Origin: Nocardia rhizosphaerihabitans
Lineage (GTDB): Bacteria; Actinomycetota; Actinomycetes; Mycobacteriales; Mycobacteriaceae
Assembly: GCF_014646295.1 (NCBI RefSeq)
Contig: NZ_BMNE01000003.1
Coordinates: forward strand, 762,422-826,421
Direction: 5' to 3'
DNA: 64,000 bases
The notes beneath the pieces are model-generated. The model did no database searches. It saw only the letters and a list, made by a program, of their open reading frames with translations, and was not told the origin of the DNA. Shown one piece after another: positions 44,132-51,823 of the stretch; positions within the stretch are counted from its first letter, which is position 1, and the number at the start of each line of letters is the position of its first letter. The translations under genes and the position numbers were made by a program.

Positions 44132-44890
44132 ATGGCCGGCGAGGACCCGGAAAATGCCCCGCTCGCAGCAGGGAACACCCAGAGCATCGCCGAACTCGAC
44201 TGCCTGGTCTCCACCTGTCGCGCCTGCCCTCGCCTCGTCGCCTGGCGGGAAGAAGCCGCCCGCGTGAAACGGGCCGCCTACCGCGACGAAGAGTATTGGG
44301 CCCGGCCGGTACCCGGATTCGGACCCGACGACGCCGAGATCCTCGTGGTCGGCCTGGCACCGGCCGCCAACGGCGGCAATCGCACCGGACGAATGTTCAC
44401 CGGCGACCGCAGCGGCGACGTCCTGTTCGCCGCACTCCACGCCGTCGGCCTGGCGACCGGCGCGCATCCGGTCAGTGTCGACGACGGCATCGAACTCGTG
44501 AACACCCGGTTGACCGCGCCCGTGCACTGCGCACCGCCGGCGAACAAGCCGACCAGCGAGGAACGGCATCGGTGCGCGCCGTACCTGAGCCGAGAACTCG
44601 AACTGCTCCGGCAGTCGGCGAAGGTGATTGTCGTGCTCGGCGCCTTCGGGTGGCAGGCGCTGTTCACCGTCCTGACCGAAGGCGGCTGGCATGTACCCAG
44701 GCCGCGACCACGTTTCGCCCACGGCGCGCAGGTCACCATCACCCATCCCGACGGACGCGCGATCCCCGTCCTCGGCTGCTATCACGTGAGCCCACACAAC
44801 ACGTTCACCGGACGGCTCACCCCAGCCATGCTGGAGAACGTCTTCCTGACAGCGAAACGGATCGCCGAATCCGAGCGCACCGTCGCCTAG
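44132..44890 (+). CDS. udgB: Family 5 uracil-DNA glycosylase (UDGb)
   Basis: A 252-residue DNA repair enzyme that excises uracil and related bases. Motif 1 is GLAPAANGGNRTGRMFTGDRSGD (from about 74; quoted in parts GLAPAANGGNRTG and MFTGDRSGD) and motif 2 is CYHVSPHNTFTGRLT. The 4Fe-4S ligands Cys29, Cys32, Cys133 and Cys148 are all present. A TAGACT hexamer ends 6 bp before the ATG with no ribosome site, suggesting a leaderless transcript. The next gene follows by 9 bp. Confidence 0.93.
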   Translation: MAGEDPENAPLAAGNTQSIAELDCLVSTCRACPRLVAWREEAARVKRAAYRDEEYWARPVPGFGPDDAEILVVGLAPAANGGNRTGRMFTGDRSGDVLFAALHAVGLATGAHPVSVDDGIELVNTRLTAPVHCAPPANKPTSEERHRCAPYLSRELELLRQSAKVIVVLGAFGWQALFTVLTEGGWHVPRPRPRFAHGAQVTITHPDGRAIPVLGCYHVSPHNTFTGRLTPAMLENVFLTAKRIAESERTVA

Positions 44891-44899
44891 GATCGACCA

Positions 44900-45436
44900 G
44901 TGCTGACTGTGTACACGATCGGCCATTCAACGCGGTCCGCGGAGGAATTCATCGGCCTGCTCCACGACTACGACGTCACGCAGCTGGTCGACATCAGGAC
45001 CGTGCCGCGATCACGGCACAATCCGCAGTTCGGCCGCGAGGAACTCCCCGGCACCCTCCGCGCAGCGGGCATCCACTACATCTACCTCGCCGCGCTCGGC
45101 GGCCTCCGGCACGGACCGCGCAGCGACGTCAATGCCGGCTGGCGAAACGCATCGTTCCGCGCCTACGCCGACTACATGCAGACACCGGAGTTCGCCGCGG
45201 GCATCGACGAACTCGTCGACCTGGCCGGGGTCGCGCCGACGGCGATCATGTGTGCCGAAGCCGTTCCGTGGCGGTGTCATCGCTCGCTCGTCGGCGATGC
45301 GCTGCTGGTCCGTGACGTGCGCGTGCTCGACATCATGTCGGCCACCCGCGCACCGGAACATCAGCTGACGAACTTCGCCCATGTCGAGGGGACAACCATC
45401 ACCTACCCTTCCCCGGCTGACCCCCTGCCGTCCTGA
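44900..45436 (+). CDS. DUF488 family protein
   Basis: A 178-residue protein starting with GTG. YTIGHSTRSAEEFIGLL, LVDIRTVPRSRHNPQF, LGGLRHG and CAEAVPWRCHRSLVGDALL are DUF488 signatures. The last contains a conserved Cys pair around WRCHR. The biochemical role is unknown. It lies 9 bp after udgB and is likely cotranscribed. Confidence 0.9.
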   Translation: MLTVYTIGHSTRSAEEFIGLLHDYDVTQLVDIRTVPRSRHNPQFGREELPGTLRAAGIHYIYLAALGGLRHGPRSDVNAGWRNASFRAYADYMQTPEFAAGIDELVDLAGVAPTAIMCAEAVPWRCHRSLVGDALLVRDVRVLDIMSATRAPEHQLTNFAHVEGTTITYPSPADPLPS

Positions 45437-45730
45437 GCTTGTTTTGTGTCGGTTGGTCTGTTTGTCGGCGACCGGGCTGAATAGGATTTTCATAAGTAGA
45501 TGCGCATATCCACGTATCAATATGTTTTAGTGTCCGTCATCCGTACGGTCGCCCGGGTCGATCTCCCGGTACCAACGGGTCGCTGCACGGCGCGCGCCTT
45601 CCCGGCCCGCGACCGCCACACCCCACCCTCCCCCGAAGTTGAACGCCCGTCGCCACTCCCCCACTCCCCCAGGGGTTCTGGAATGTGCAAGCAGACTTAT
45701 GAAGTAGTTGCGGTCGGTGCAGGTCGACAG
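45437..45730. other. Non-coding gap with an AT-rich patch
   Basis: This 294-bp gap separates the convergent DUF488 and DUF2231 genes. Bases about 45427-45545 are much richer in A and T than anything nearby (GATTTTCATAAGTAG, ATCAATATGTTTTAG) and contain the palindrome ATGCGCAT at 45500-45507. An open frame starting there (45500) runs antisense into DUF2231 and is not convincing. I see no tRNA or clear terminator. Confidence 0.5.
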
Positions 45731-46252
45731 TCAGTGCAGTGGTGTGTCCCGTCTGAATCCGGCGGCCTGGGTGGTTTCGTCGGCCACACGAACGCCGTAG
45801 TGATAGGCCAGCTTTCCGCCGAGGTAGCCGGAGGCACCAAGAACCGCCAGGCTCACCGCCGACAGCACCAGCTGACCGACGGGGACCGGCCCGTACACCT
45901 CTGACGCTCGCCACCAGAAACCGATCGCAAAAGCGATCGTCACGACCAGATTCAAACCCATATGAACCAGGCCGGTGCGGAACGCGGGCGTGCCGGTCGG
46001 AATCGCCAGCAGATCCAGCAAGCCGACCGCGGCGGCGACCAGAGCACCGAGCACCCCGATGGCGATCAACCACCGTGCGCCCTGAGCCAGGAACGCAGGA
46101 TCATCCACAATGCGGGAACCCACGTCGAAGATCAGACTCGCCACCCATGCCCCGATCGGGACCGTGACCAGGATCGGATGAAACGGGTGCCCATACGGAC
46201 CCGCAAGAACCGCATTGACCGGCCGCTTGGCCTGCCCGGAATCAGTGTTCAC
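45731..46252 (-). CDS. DUF2231 membrane protein
   Basis: A 173-residue membrane protein with four helices. The N-terminal GHPFHPILVTVPIGAW and the internal GLVHMGLNLVV place paired His residues near the membrane face, the DUF2231 signature; these could bind haem or metal. It starts with GTG and has GGAGG 6 bp upstream. It lies 49 bp downstream of the methionine-rich mini-gene and is probably on the same transcript. Confidence 0.88.
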   Translation of the reverse strand: MNTDSGQAKRPVNAVLAGPYGHPFHPILVTVPIGAWVASLIFDVGSRIVDDPAFLAQGARWLIAIGVLGALVAAAVGLLDLLAIPTGTPAFRTGLVHMGLNLVVTIAFAIGFWWRASEVYGPVPVGQLVLSAVSLAVLGASGYLGGKLAYHYGVRVADETTQAAGFRRDTPLH

Positions 46253-46301
46253 AACAACCTCCGTATTCGTCGGTGAATGCTGCGACTGATGGCGCTCTGG
46301 A

Positions 46302-46385
46302 TCACATCATCGGCATGCCGGGAAGCATGTTCAACAGCCCCATGAACATGTTCATCATCTGCATACACATCTCGGGCATCATCAT
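46302..46385 (-). CDS. 27-residue methionine-rich mini-protein
   Basis: A tiny open frame of 28 codons including the stop. It begins with three consecutive ATG codons (MMMPEMCMQMMNMF) and ends GMPMM; 13 of 27 residues are Met, with one Cys, one acidic residue and no basic residue. The evidence for expression is its ribosome site, which matches 12 bases of the anti-Shine-Dalgarno complement at ideal spacing. Met and Cys clusters bind Cu(I) in other proteins, and the middle (MFMGLLNMLPGMPMM) is hydrophobic enough to insert in a membrane. Metal binding, membrane insertion or a leader-peptide role are inferences. DUF2231 follows 49 bp downstream. Confidence 0.65.
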   Translation of the reverse strand: MMMPEMCMQMMNMFMGLLNMLPGMPMM

Positions 46386-46387
46386 CA

Positions 46388-46399
46388 GGATCACCTCCT
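46388..46399 (-). promoter_or_regulatory. Exceptionally long Shine-Dalgarno site for the Met-rich mini-gene
   Basis: The minus strand reads AGGAGGTGATCC, the complement of the bacterial 16S rRNA 3' tail (GGATCACCTCCT), 12 bases in a row. The AGGAGG core is 8 bp before the first ATG at 46385. Confidence 0.75.
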
Positions 46400-46575
46400 A
46401 ACCCCAAATCCAGCCCACCTTCGACCTACCCCGAATCGATGCGATCATGCACCGCGCACCGCCTCGATCGGGCGGTTCCGGACGGCCTCGCGCGGCGTCG
46501 ACAGCAACCCTTGATCGGGCTACATCGGCTGCTGATCCGAGCGGCCGAGCAATGTTCAGGCTGGGCGGGCATGGG

Positions 46576-46610
46576 GCTAGGGTCGCGGACTCCGCGGCGG
46601 TGTCCCTAGC
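46576..46610 (-). terminator. Nested hairpin after the small membrane protein gene
   Basis: GCTAGGG (46576-46582) pairs with CCCTAGC (46604-46610), enclosing CGCGG-ACT-CCGCG. It starts 8 bp beyond the stop of the minus-strand gene ending at 46618. No U-tract is present. Confidence 0.4.
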
Positions 46611-46617
46611 TGGTCTG

Positions 46618-46890
46618 TCACCGTTCGCGGGCCTTTACCCGGCGGTGTTCGCCATAGACCAGGAGGGCGCCGCCGATCAGGCAGACGGCGGTGAGGGCGC
46701 CGGTGATGAACGCCCAGCCCTCGAATCCGTAGCCTGCGCCGGTCAGGGTCACCCCCAGGAGGACGATGCCGAGGGCGACGAGGATCAGGCCCGGCCAGTT
46801 GCGGGTGTCTTCGATCGATTCGCCGGCATGGGGGCGTGCGGTTCGCGCGTCGTCGGGGAAATGATCGTTCGGGGGTTCCTGAGTGCTCAT
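46618..46890 (-). CDS. Small two-helix membrane protein, HAGESI family (copy 2)
   Basis: A 90-residue protein with PHAGESIEDTRNWPGLILV, two membrane helices and a GEHRRVKARER end. It is a paralogue of the 100-residue product at 26646-26948. AAAGGA precedes the ATG at 46888-46890. It is divergent from the TPP enzyme gene across about 210 bp. The function is unknown. Confidence 0.8.
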   Translation of the reverse strand: MSTQEPPNDHFPDDARTARPHAGESIEDTRNWPGLILVALGIVLLGVTLTGAGYGFEGWAFITGALTAVCLIGGALLVYGEHRRVKARER

Positions 46891-47102
46891 GGAAATCCTT
46901 TCGGGCACCGAAGATCGGCATTCGCTGTCGGCGATTCAGCAACCGGCACATACCCGGGCGGCCGTCGCCTAATCACCCACCCCGCTCGGGGCCTGCGGTT
47001 TCGTCGGCGCCGACCTGGGCATATCGGCACCAGAAGACATGCCGATCCGTAGACGGCCGATGGGGTCTTGCCGACGCGGCTCCCGAACAACTGGAGGTGG
47101 CC

Positions 47103-48884
47103 ATGGGTATCGAAGTGGGCGACCACATAGTCGCCCGGCTCCAGGAGTGGGGAGTCGAGCAGGTGTTCGCCTATCCCGGTGACGGGATAGGCGGCTTGGT
47201 CGCCGCGTTCGGCCGGGCAGGCCGCCCGGCGTTCGTGCAGACCCGGCACGAGGAGATGGCGGCGTTCGCCGCGACCGGCTTCGCCAAGTTCAGCGGCCGG
47301 ATCGGTGTCTGCGCGGCCACCTCCGGACCGGGCGCGATCCACCTGCTCAACGGCCTCTACGACGCCAAACTCGATCACGCACCGGTGCTTGCGCTGGTCG
47401 GCCAGACCGCACGCGGCGCCCGCGGCGTCGGTTTCCAGCAGGAGATCGACCTGCAGAGCCTGTTCAAGGACGTCGCCTCCGAATACCTCGTGGAAATCGA
47501 TGCACCGGACCAGCTGCCCGCCGCGCTCGACCGCGCGATCCGGGTAGCCATGACCCGGTCCGCACCGGCGGTGGTGATCGTGCCCGCCGATGTGCAGCAG
47601 GAGCAGTTCCGACCGCCGGAAGTCGGCTTCGGACATGTCGGTTCGAGCCCGCCCGGCGATCTGCACGAAGCCCGCGCCCTGCCGCCGAGGGAGGACATCG
47701 CCGCGGCCGCCGAACTACTGAACCACTGCACCCGGCCCGCGATACTGATCGGCCAGGGCGCACGCGGCGCGGCCGACGAGGTGTTCGCCGTCGCCGAGCG
47801 ACTCGGCGCAGGCGTGGCGAAAGCCTTGCTGGGCAAGGACGTCCTGCCCGACGACATCCCCTTCGTCACCGGCTCGATCGGCCTGCTCGGCACCCGGCCC
47901 AGCTACGAGATGATGCGCGACTGCGACGCCCTGCTCATCGTCGGCTCGAACTTCCCCTACACCCAGTTCCTGCCCGAACCGGGCACCGCCAAGGCCGTCC
48001 AGATCGACGCCGACGGAACCCGCATCGGCATGCGCTATCCCACCGAGGTGAACCTGATCGGCGACGCCGCCTCGACCCTGTCCGCACTGACCGAACAGCT
48101 CTCCACCGATCGCGACCCGAGCTGGCGCGACCAGATCGAGAAGAACGTGGCGAGCTGGTGGGAGACCGTCGAACGCCAGGCCATGATCGATGCCGACCCC
48201 GTCAATCCGATGCGGGTGGTGTGGGAGCTGTCGAACCGGCTGCCCGAGGGCGCGATCGTCACCGCGGACTCCGGGTCCTCGACCACGTGGTACGCCCGCT
48301 GTCTGCGGCTGCGGCACGGAATGCGCGGATCACTGTCGGGCACACTGGCCTCGATGGGGGCGGCGGTGCCCTATGCGATCGGCGCGAAATTCGCCCATCC
48401 CGATCGCCCGGTGATCGCACTGGTCGGTGACGGCGCGATGCAGATGAACGGACTGACCGAACTGCTGACCATCCGCCGCTACCGCGACCGTTGGCCCGAC
48501 CAACGGCTGGTGGTCTGTGTCTTCCACAACAACGACCTCAACCAGGTCACCTGGGAACTGCGCGCGATGTCGGGAGCACCGAAATTCACCGATTCACAGG
48601 CGCTTCCGGATGTGTCGTATGCAGAGATCGCCAGCGCGGAGGGCCTGACCGCGATCGCGGTGGACCGTCCGGAGGAGGTCGGACCGGCGTGGGGCCAGGC
48701 GCTCAGCGCAGGCGAACCTGTCCTGCTGGACGTGCGCTGCGACCCCGAAGTGCCACCGATCCCGCCACACGCCACCCTCGAACAAATCGAGCACACCGCG
48801 GCGGCTGTCCTGCGCGGTGACCCCAACGCCTGGCACCTGCTGGTCCAGGGCGCGAAAACCAAAGCGCGAGAACTGTTCCGCTGA
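47103..48884 (+). CDS. Thiamine pyrophosphate enzyme (pyruvate oxidase/acetolactate synthase-like)
   Basis: A 593-residue ThDP-dependent enzyme. The N-terminal PYR domain has the activating Glu in RHEEMAAFAATGFAK and SGPGAIHLLNGLYDA. The central domain (about 190-330) carries the FAD/nucleotide-binding-type fold, and the C-terminal PP domain has the ThDP/Mg motif GDGAMQMNGLTEL to NNDLNQVTWE. It most resembles PoxB-type pyruvate oxidase/dehydrogenase, but acetolactate synthase-like or other 2-keto acid decarboxylation is possible. GGAGGT lies 4 bp before the ATG. The proline-rich gene follows 30 bp later. Confidence 0.9.
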   Translation: MGIEVGDHIVARLQEWGVEQVFAYPGDGIGGLVAAFGRAGRPAFVQTRHEEMAAFAATGFAKFSGRIGVCAATSGPGAIHLLNGLYDAKLDHAPVLALVGQTARGARGVGFQQEIDLQSLFKDVASEYLVEIDAPDQLPAALDRAIRVAMTRSAPAVVIVPADVQQEQFRPPEVGFGHVGSSPPGDLHEARALPPREDIAAAAELLNHCTRPAILIGQGARGAADEVFAVAERLGAGVAKALLGKDVLPDDIPFVTGSIGLLGTRPSYEMMRDCDALLIVGSNFPYTQFLPEPGTAKAVQIDADGTRIGMRYPTEVNLIGDAASTLSALTEQLSTDRDPSWRDQIEKNVASWWETVERQAMIDADPVNPMRVVWELSNRLPEGAIVTADSGSSTTWYARCLRLRHGMRGSLSGTLASMGAAVPYAIGAKFAHPDRPVIALVGDGAMQMNGLTELLTIRRYRDRWPDQRLVVCVFHNNDLNQVTWELRAMSGAPKFTDSQALPDVSYAEIASAEGLTAIAVDRPEEVGPAWGQALSAGEPVLLDVRCDPEVPPIPPHATLEQIEHTAAAVLRGDPNAWHLLVQGAKTKARELFR

Positions 48885-48914
48885 CCGCCCACCACCCCTA
48901 GGAGGCCGATGTCG

Positions 48915-49124
48915 ATGACCCAACCCCCACTCCCCAACCCGCCGGAACCCATTCCGCCGACACCACCGGAGCCCGCCCAGCCTCCCCCGCCCCGCCCCGA
49001 CCCCGTTCCCCCCGCACCGGTCCCACCCGGGCCTGCCCCTGACCCGGCCCCACCCGGCCCGAGCCCAGACCCCATTCCCCCGATCCCGACCATGGCACCG
49101 CCGTCGCAGCAACCAACCGCATAG
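48915..49124 (+). CDS. Proline-rich small protein
   Basis: A 69-residue protein in which 36 residues are Pro, mostly as PP, PxP and DP/EP steps with almost no hydrophobic residues other than Ile and Val. It should form a polyproline-type extended chain. AGGAGG at 48900-48905 is 9 bp from ATG 48915 and 3 bp from an in-frame ATG at 48909. The clean ribosome site and the 30-bp spacing after the TPP enzyme gene support it as real. Translation would probably need EF-P. No function is known. Confidence 0.6.
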   Translation: MTQPPLPNPPEPIPPTPPEPAQPPPPRPDPVPPAPVPPGPAPDPAPPGPSPDPIPPIPTMAPPSQQPTA

Positions 49125-49517
49125 TTACCCGTCCAGACGGATCCGAATGCCGGCCATGCGCTCGGAGCCCCCGCGCAGCATGCTGCCCAGCAGTCCGACC
49201 CGAGCGGCCAGCCCGTACTTGCGCTTCATCAGAACGATGAAGTGCGCACTGGCGTCCGGCGCCAGCACCTCGGCGCATCCAGGTACGGAGGCGCCGAGCG
49301 GCTTGCCGCGCCAGTCGCAGGAGGCGACCGTCACCCGGCCCCCGTTGCGGATCCGCTTCACCTTGCCGGTGTCCGCCGCGCTCCACACCGCCAGCGCCTG
49401 GCCGTCGCGCATCACCCAGACCGGGGTAGGGACCGCCCTACCGTCCCGGCGGAACGTGGTGAGGAGTAGGTACTTGCCGGCCGCCAACTCGTTCAGCACC
49501 GTGTCGATGTGTTCCAT
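49125..49517 (-). CDS. PPOX-class F420-dependent oxidoreductase
   Basis: A 130-residue split-barrel protein. LAAGKYLLLTTFRRDGRAVPTPVWV and VWSAADTGKVKRIRNGGRVTVASCDWRGKP (in parts: TTFRRDGRAVPTPVWV, ADTGKVKRIRNGGRV) match the F420- or flavin-binding PPOX group common in mycobacteria and Nocardia. No ribosome site precedes the ATG (49515-49517); TAGTAT ends 6 bp before it, so a leaderless transcript is likely. A palindrome overlaps that promoter. It converges on the proline-rich gene with no gap. Confidence 0.88.
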   Translation of the reverse strand: MEHIDTVLNELAAGKYLLLTTFRRDGRAVPTPVWVMRDGQALAVWSAADTGKVKRIRNGGRVTVASCDWRGKPLGASVPGCAEVLAPDASAHFIVLMKRKYGLAARVGLLGSMLRGGSERMAGIRIRLDG

Positions 49518-49524
49518 GGAAAGA

Positions 49525-49540
49525 TACTAACCAGTTAGTA
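49525..49540. promoter_or_regulatory. Operator TACTAAC-CA-GTTAGTA in the PPOX/membrane-protein divergent promoter
   Basis: A perfect 7-bp-arm inverted repeat that overlaps the presumed -10 (TAGTAT on the minus strand) of the PPOX gene. A near-copy occurs upstream of the TetR gene at 50158-50171. Confidence 0.7.
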
Positions 49541-49597
49541 AAGTAAGTGGTCGTCGGAGCCGCTCAACGGTGCACGATGCAGCTGAAAGGAATCCGT

Positions 49598-50122
49598 ATG
49601 GGGCGATTCGTTTGGACCCTGCTCGCAGGCTTTGCGCTCGGCACCCCCGCGGTCCCCATCGGCCTCTCGCTCTCCCTGCCTGGCCCGGTCGCGCTGTTCG
49701 CGGTGCTGCTGGGGGCGGCGTGCTGTGTCGTCTTCGCGGTGTTCGCCATGGAACGCGTCCGGCTGCACTGGCAGTCCTGGCGTGCCCGCCGGAATTCGGC
49801 CGCAGTACCAGCCGGTTCGGCGAAGGGCGCGGACGGCGCATTCGCCGTCGGTGCGGCTCTCGGAGGCACGCCCGCCGACGACGCCCGCCTCTCCGGCCGC
49901 GCGGGGCGACGGGCACGGCGGGTCCTCGACCGGTACGGCGTGGTGGGTTTCGGTATCGCGGGACCCGCCCTCTTCGGCACCTGGGGCTCAGCCCTGCTCG
50001 GTGCCGCGCTGGGCATCCCCCGCTGGCGGCTGATCCGCGCACTGATGACCGGGATCGCCCTGTGGTGCACGGTGCTGCTGTTCGCGTCGGATGCAGCCTT
50101 CGCCGTCTTCGGGATCGGCTGA
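49598..50122 (+). CDS. Membrane protein, small-multidrug-export-like C-terminus
   Basis: A 174-residue membrane protein. Two helices near the N-terminus are followed by an Arg/Gly-rich loop (RARRNSAAV to RAGRRARRVLD), then two helices; YGVVGFGIAGPALFGTWGSALLGAALGIPRWRL recalls the C-terminal half of COG2426-type proteins. The ATG at 49598 has AAAGGA 7 bp upstream. It is divergent from the PPOX gene, sharing an operator, and 58 bp before the TetR gene, so the three probably form a module. Confidence 0.7.
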   Translation: MGRFVWTLLAGFALGTPAVPIGLSLSLPGPVALFAVLLGAACCVVFAVFAMERVRLHWQSWRARRNSAAVPAGSAKGADGAFAVGAALGGTPADDARLSGRAGRRARRVLDRYGVVGFGIAGPALFGTWGSALLGAALGIPRWRLIRALMTGIALWCTVLLFASDAAFAVFGIG

Positions 50123-50157
50123 CACGGCGGACTGACGGGGCACCCCAGGAGCGCGCA

Positions 50158-50171
50158 ACTAACTAGTTGGT
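50158..50171. promoter_or_regulatory. Operator ACTAACTAGTTGGT upstream of the TetR gene
   Basis: Matches ACTAACCAGTTAGT at 49526-49539 in 12 of 14 positions and ends 9 bp before the first ATG of the TetR gene. Confidence 0.65.
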
Positions 50172-50180
50172 CCCAATACG

Positions 50181-50747
50181 ATGGCCCCTATGTCCCGAGC
50201 CGACGCCACCAAGGCCCGCATCCTCCAGGCCGCCACCGACGAGTTCGCCATGTACGGAATCGCCGGAGCCCGGGTGGACCGGATCGCCAAGACGGCGGCG
50301 GCCAACAAGAACCTCATCTACGTCTATTTCTGCAGCAAGGAGCAACTCTTCGACGCGGTCCTCGACGCCCACGTCACCCACGGCCTGGACTCGGTCCCCT
50401 TCACCCCCGACAACCTCCCCGAATACGCGGGACAGATCTTCGACTACTGCCAGCAGCACCCCGAGGTCATCCGACTAGCCACCTGGCACCGCCTGGAACG
50501 TCCCGACCGGGACCCGGCCGGCACGTCGCCGGCGCGCGAGGCAAAGCTGGAAGCGCTTGCCGCAGTGCAGAAGGAGAGCGGTCTAGGCTCCGACTTCTCC
50601 CCCACAGCGCTGCTGACCCTCGTTCTGAGCATTGCTCTTGCGTGGAACCCGAGCAACGCCACCAGCATGCCGGCCTCCGCGACCGAGGCCGAGAGCACCG
50701 ACGACCGCCGCCGCGCGATCGTCGAAGCCGTACGTCACCTCCTGTGA
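50181..50747 (+). CDS. TetR family regulator of the PPOX module
   Basis: A 188-residue TetR protein with the helix-turn-helix RVDRIAKTAAANKNLIYVYF. The N-terminal ATKARILQAATDEFAMYGIAGARV is similar to that of the TetR at 34620. ATG at 50190 (MSRADA) is an alternative start; neither has a strong ribosome site. Copies of the same operator at its own promoter and at the PPOX/membrane protein promoter suggest it controls both. Confidence 0.9.
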   Translation: MAPMSRADATKARILQAATDEFAMYGIAGARVDRIAKTAAANKNLIYVYFCSKEQLFDAVLDAHVTHGLDSVPFTPDNLPEYAGQIFDYCQQHPEVIRLATWHRLERPDRDPAGTSPAREAKLEALAAVQKESGLGSDFSPTALLTLVLSIALAWNPSNATSMPASATEAESTDDRRRAIVEAVRHLL

Positions 50748-50785
50748 GCACACGCATGGCAACTGAACGTGACCGCCGAATCAGA

Positions 50786-51379
50786 TCAATCGGCAGCCGG
50801 GCTCTGCAGAATCCGCAGGGCGGCCCGCTCGATCCGGTCGGCAATCTTGGAGTACGACTCGTAGCCCATCCCGGCCCGCACCAGCGCCCCCGCGTAGATC
50901 ATTTCGAGCCATTCGATCACTTCTTCGTCGGCGTCCGGGCCGAGTGCTCGCGCGATCCTGCCGCGGATCTCGATCCCGATGCGGGTGCGCAGGTGCTCGA
51001 CATCCGGGTCGCCTCCGAGCAGCGCGCTGGTCACCGCGCCCGACAGCTCCTGTTCGTCGGCTACCAGCAAAGCGATATTGCGGAGCTCGGCGAGGACACG
51101 CACGGTCGAGTCCGGATCCTCGCTGGCAGGTGACCGCGAAGCGAGCAGCCGCCGCCAGAAGATCTCGGCGACCAGGTGTTCCTTGGACGAGAAGTAGGTG
51201 TACGCGGTCGCCGTGCCGACGCCGGCCTCGGCCGCGACCAGCCGGATCGTCATGCCGGAAAAGCCGTCGCGGGCCAGCACCCGCAGCGCGGCCTTGGTGA
51301 GCCGGTCGACCGTGTCGGCCTGCTTGTCGGTCAAACGCCGCCGGGTCGCTTCGAGGCTGATGGAATCGCTTTCGGACAT
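50786..51379 (-). CDS. TetR family regulator, CYP51-locus paralogue A
   Basis: A 197-residue TetR protein with TIRLVAAEAGVGTATAYTYFSSKEHLVAEIFWRRL (in parts: TIRLVAAEAGVGTATAYTYF, SSKEHL). It is a close paralogue of the product at 55073-55666, same length, sharing EATRRRLT(D/E)KQADTVDRLT. The two flank the four-gene aldehyde dehydrogenase unit. The start ATG (51377-51379) lies inside an operator, preceded by GTAGCATCCAGACGC with no ribosome site, so the transcript is probably leaderless and self-repressed. Confidence 0.9.
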   Translation of the reverse strand: MSESDSISLEATRRRLTDKQADTVDRLTKAALRVLARDGFSGMTIRLVAAEAGVGTATAYTYFSSKEHLVAEIFWRRLLASRSPASEDPDSTVRVLAELRNIALLVADEQELSGAVTSALLGGDPDVEHLRTRIGIEIRGRIARALGPDADEEVIEWLEMIYAGALVRAGMGYESYSKIADRIERAALRILQSPAAD

Positions 51380-51384
51380 GCGTC
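51375..51384. promoter_or_regulatory. CYP51-locus operator at the TetR A start codon
   Basis: The minus strand reads GCATCCAGACGCATGTCCGA, with core GACGCATGTC (51384-51375) containing the ATG. It matches the TetR B site in 19 of 20 bases. Confidence 0.7.
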
Positions 51385-51442
51385 TGGATGCTACTCGGCG
51401 ATCCAGCGCCGTCGTCCGACCACACCGTGCCGGCGCCGTCGG

Positions 51443-51823
51443 CTACTTCTTGCGGCGTTCCTGCGCGACTACCTTGCCGACGGCGCCGTCGAGCTTCGTG
51501 CCGGCGGGCCACCCCACGTAATGGCACAGGAACAGCGCGATCTCGCGGAGTTGCTCCTCCGACAGCTCACCGTTGCGCAGCGCCGCCCCGATCTGGATCT
51601 CGGCGATATCCAGATGCCCCTGCGCGGTCAGCGCGCCGAGCAGCAGCAGTCGCCGTTCCCGCACGGTCAGCGCGGGGCGCGACCAGATCTCGCCGAACAG
51701 GTGGTCGGCGGTGACCGCGAAGTAGTCACCGGGGCCGTCGGAGAAGTCCCAGCCGTAGACCTCGCTCATCTTGGCCAGCCCACGCTGCCTGGCATCGGTC
51801 GGGGTATTTCCGTTGGTGGTCAT
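51443..51823 (-). CDS. Carboxymuconolactone decarboxylase family protein
   Basis: A 126-residue CMD/AhpD-fold protein. RERRLLLLGALTAQGHLDIAEIQIGAALRNGELS and HYVGWPAGTKL are characteristic (quoted in parts), but the CxxC of AhpD peroxidases is absent, favouring a PcaC-like or other function. Its ATG overlaps the stop of the HIBADH-like gene. It is the last gene of the aldehyde dehydrogenase unit; the order matches the mycobacterial Rv0768-Rv0771 group as I recall it. Confidence 0.9.
   Translation of the reverse strand: MTTNGNTPTDARQRGLAKMSEVYGWDFSDGPGDYFAVTADHLFGEIWSRPALTVRERRLLLLGALTAQGHLDIAEIQIGAALRNGELSEEQLREIALFLCHYVGWPAGTKLDGAVGKVVAQERRKK

Noticed and set aside
42592..45315. Plus-strand open frame of 907 codons across the esterase, UDGb and DUF488 genes
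   Set aside because: It crosses three recognised genes in other frames and has low-complexity Arg-rich translation.
45500..45904. Open frame of 134 codons starting in the AT-rich patch
   Set aside because: Most of it is antisense to DUF2231, without ribosome site or recognisable domain. Its first 14 residues are not GC-shadow-like, so it is mentioned here.
48479..49112. Minus-strand Gly-rich frames opposite the proline-rich gene
   Set aside because: Gly-rich repeats are the antisense of Pro codons. The plus-strand frame has the ribosome site and follows the TPP gene.
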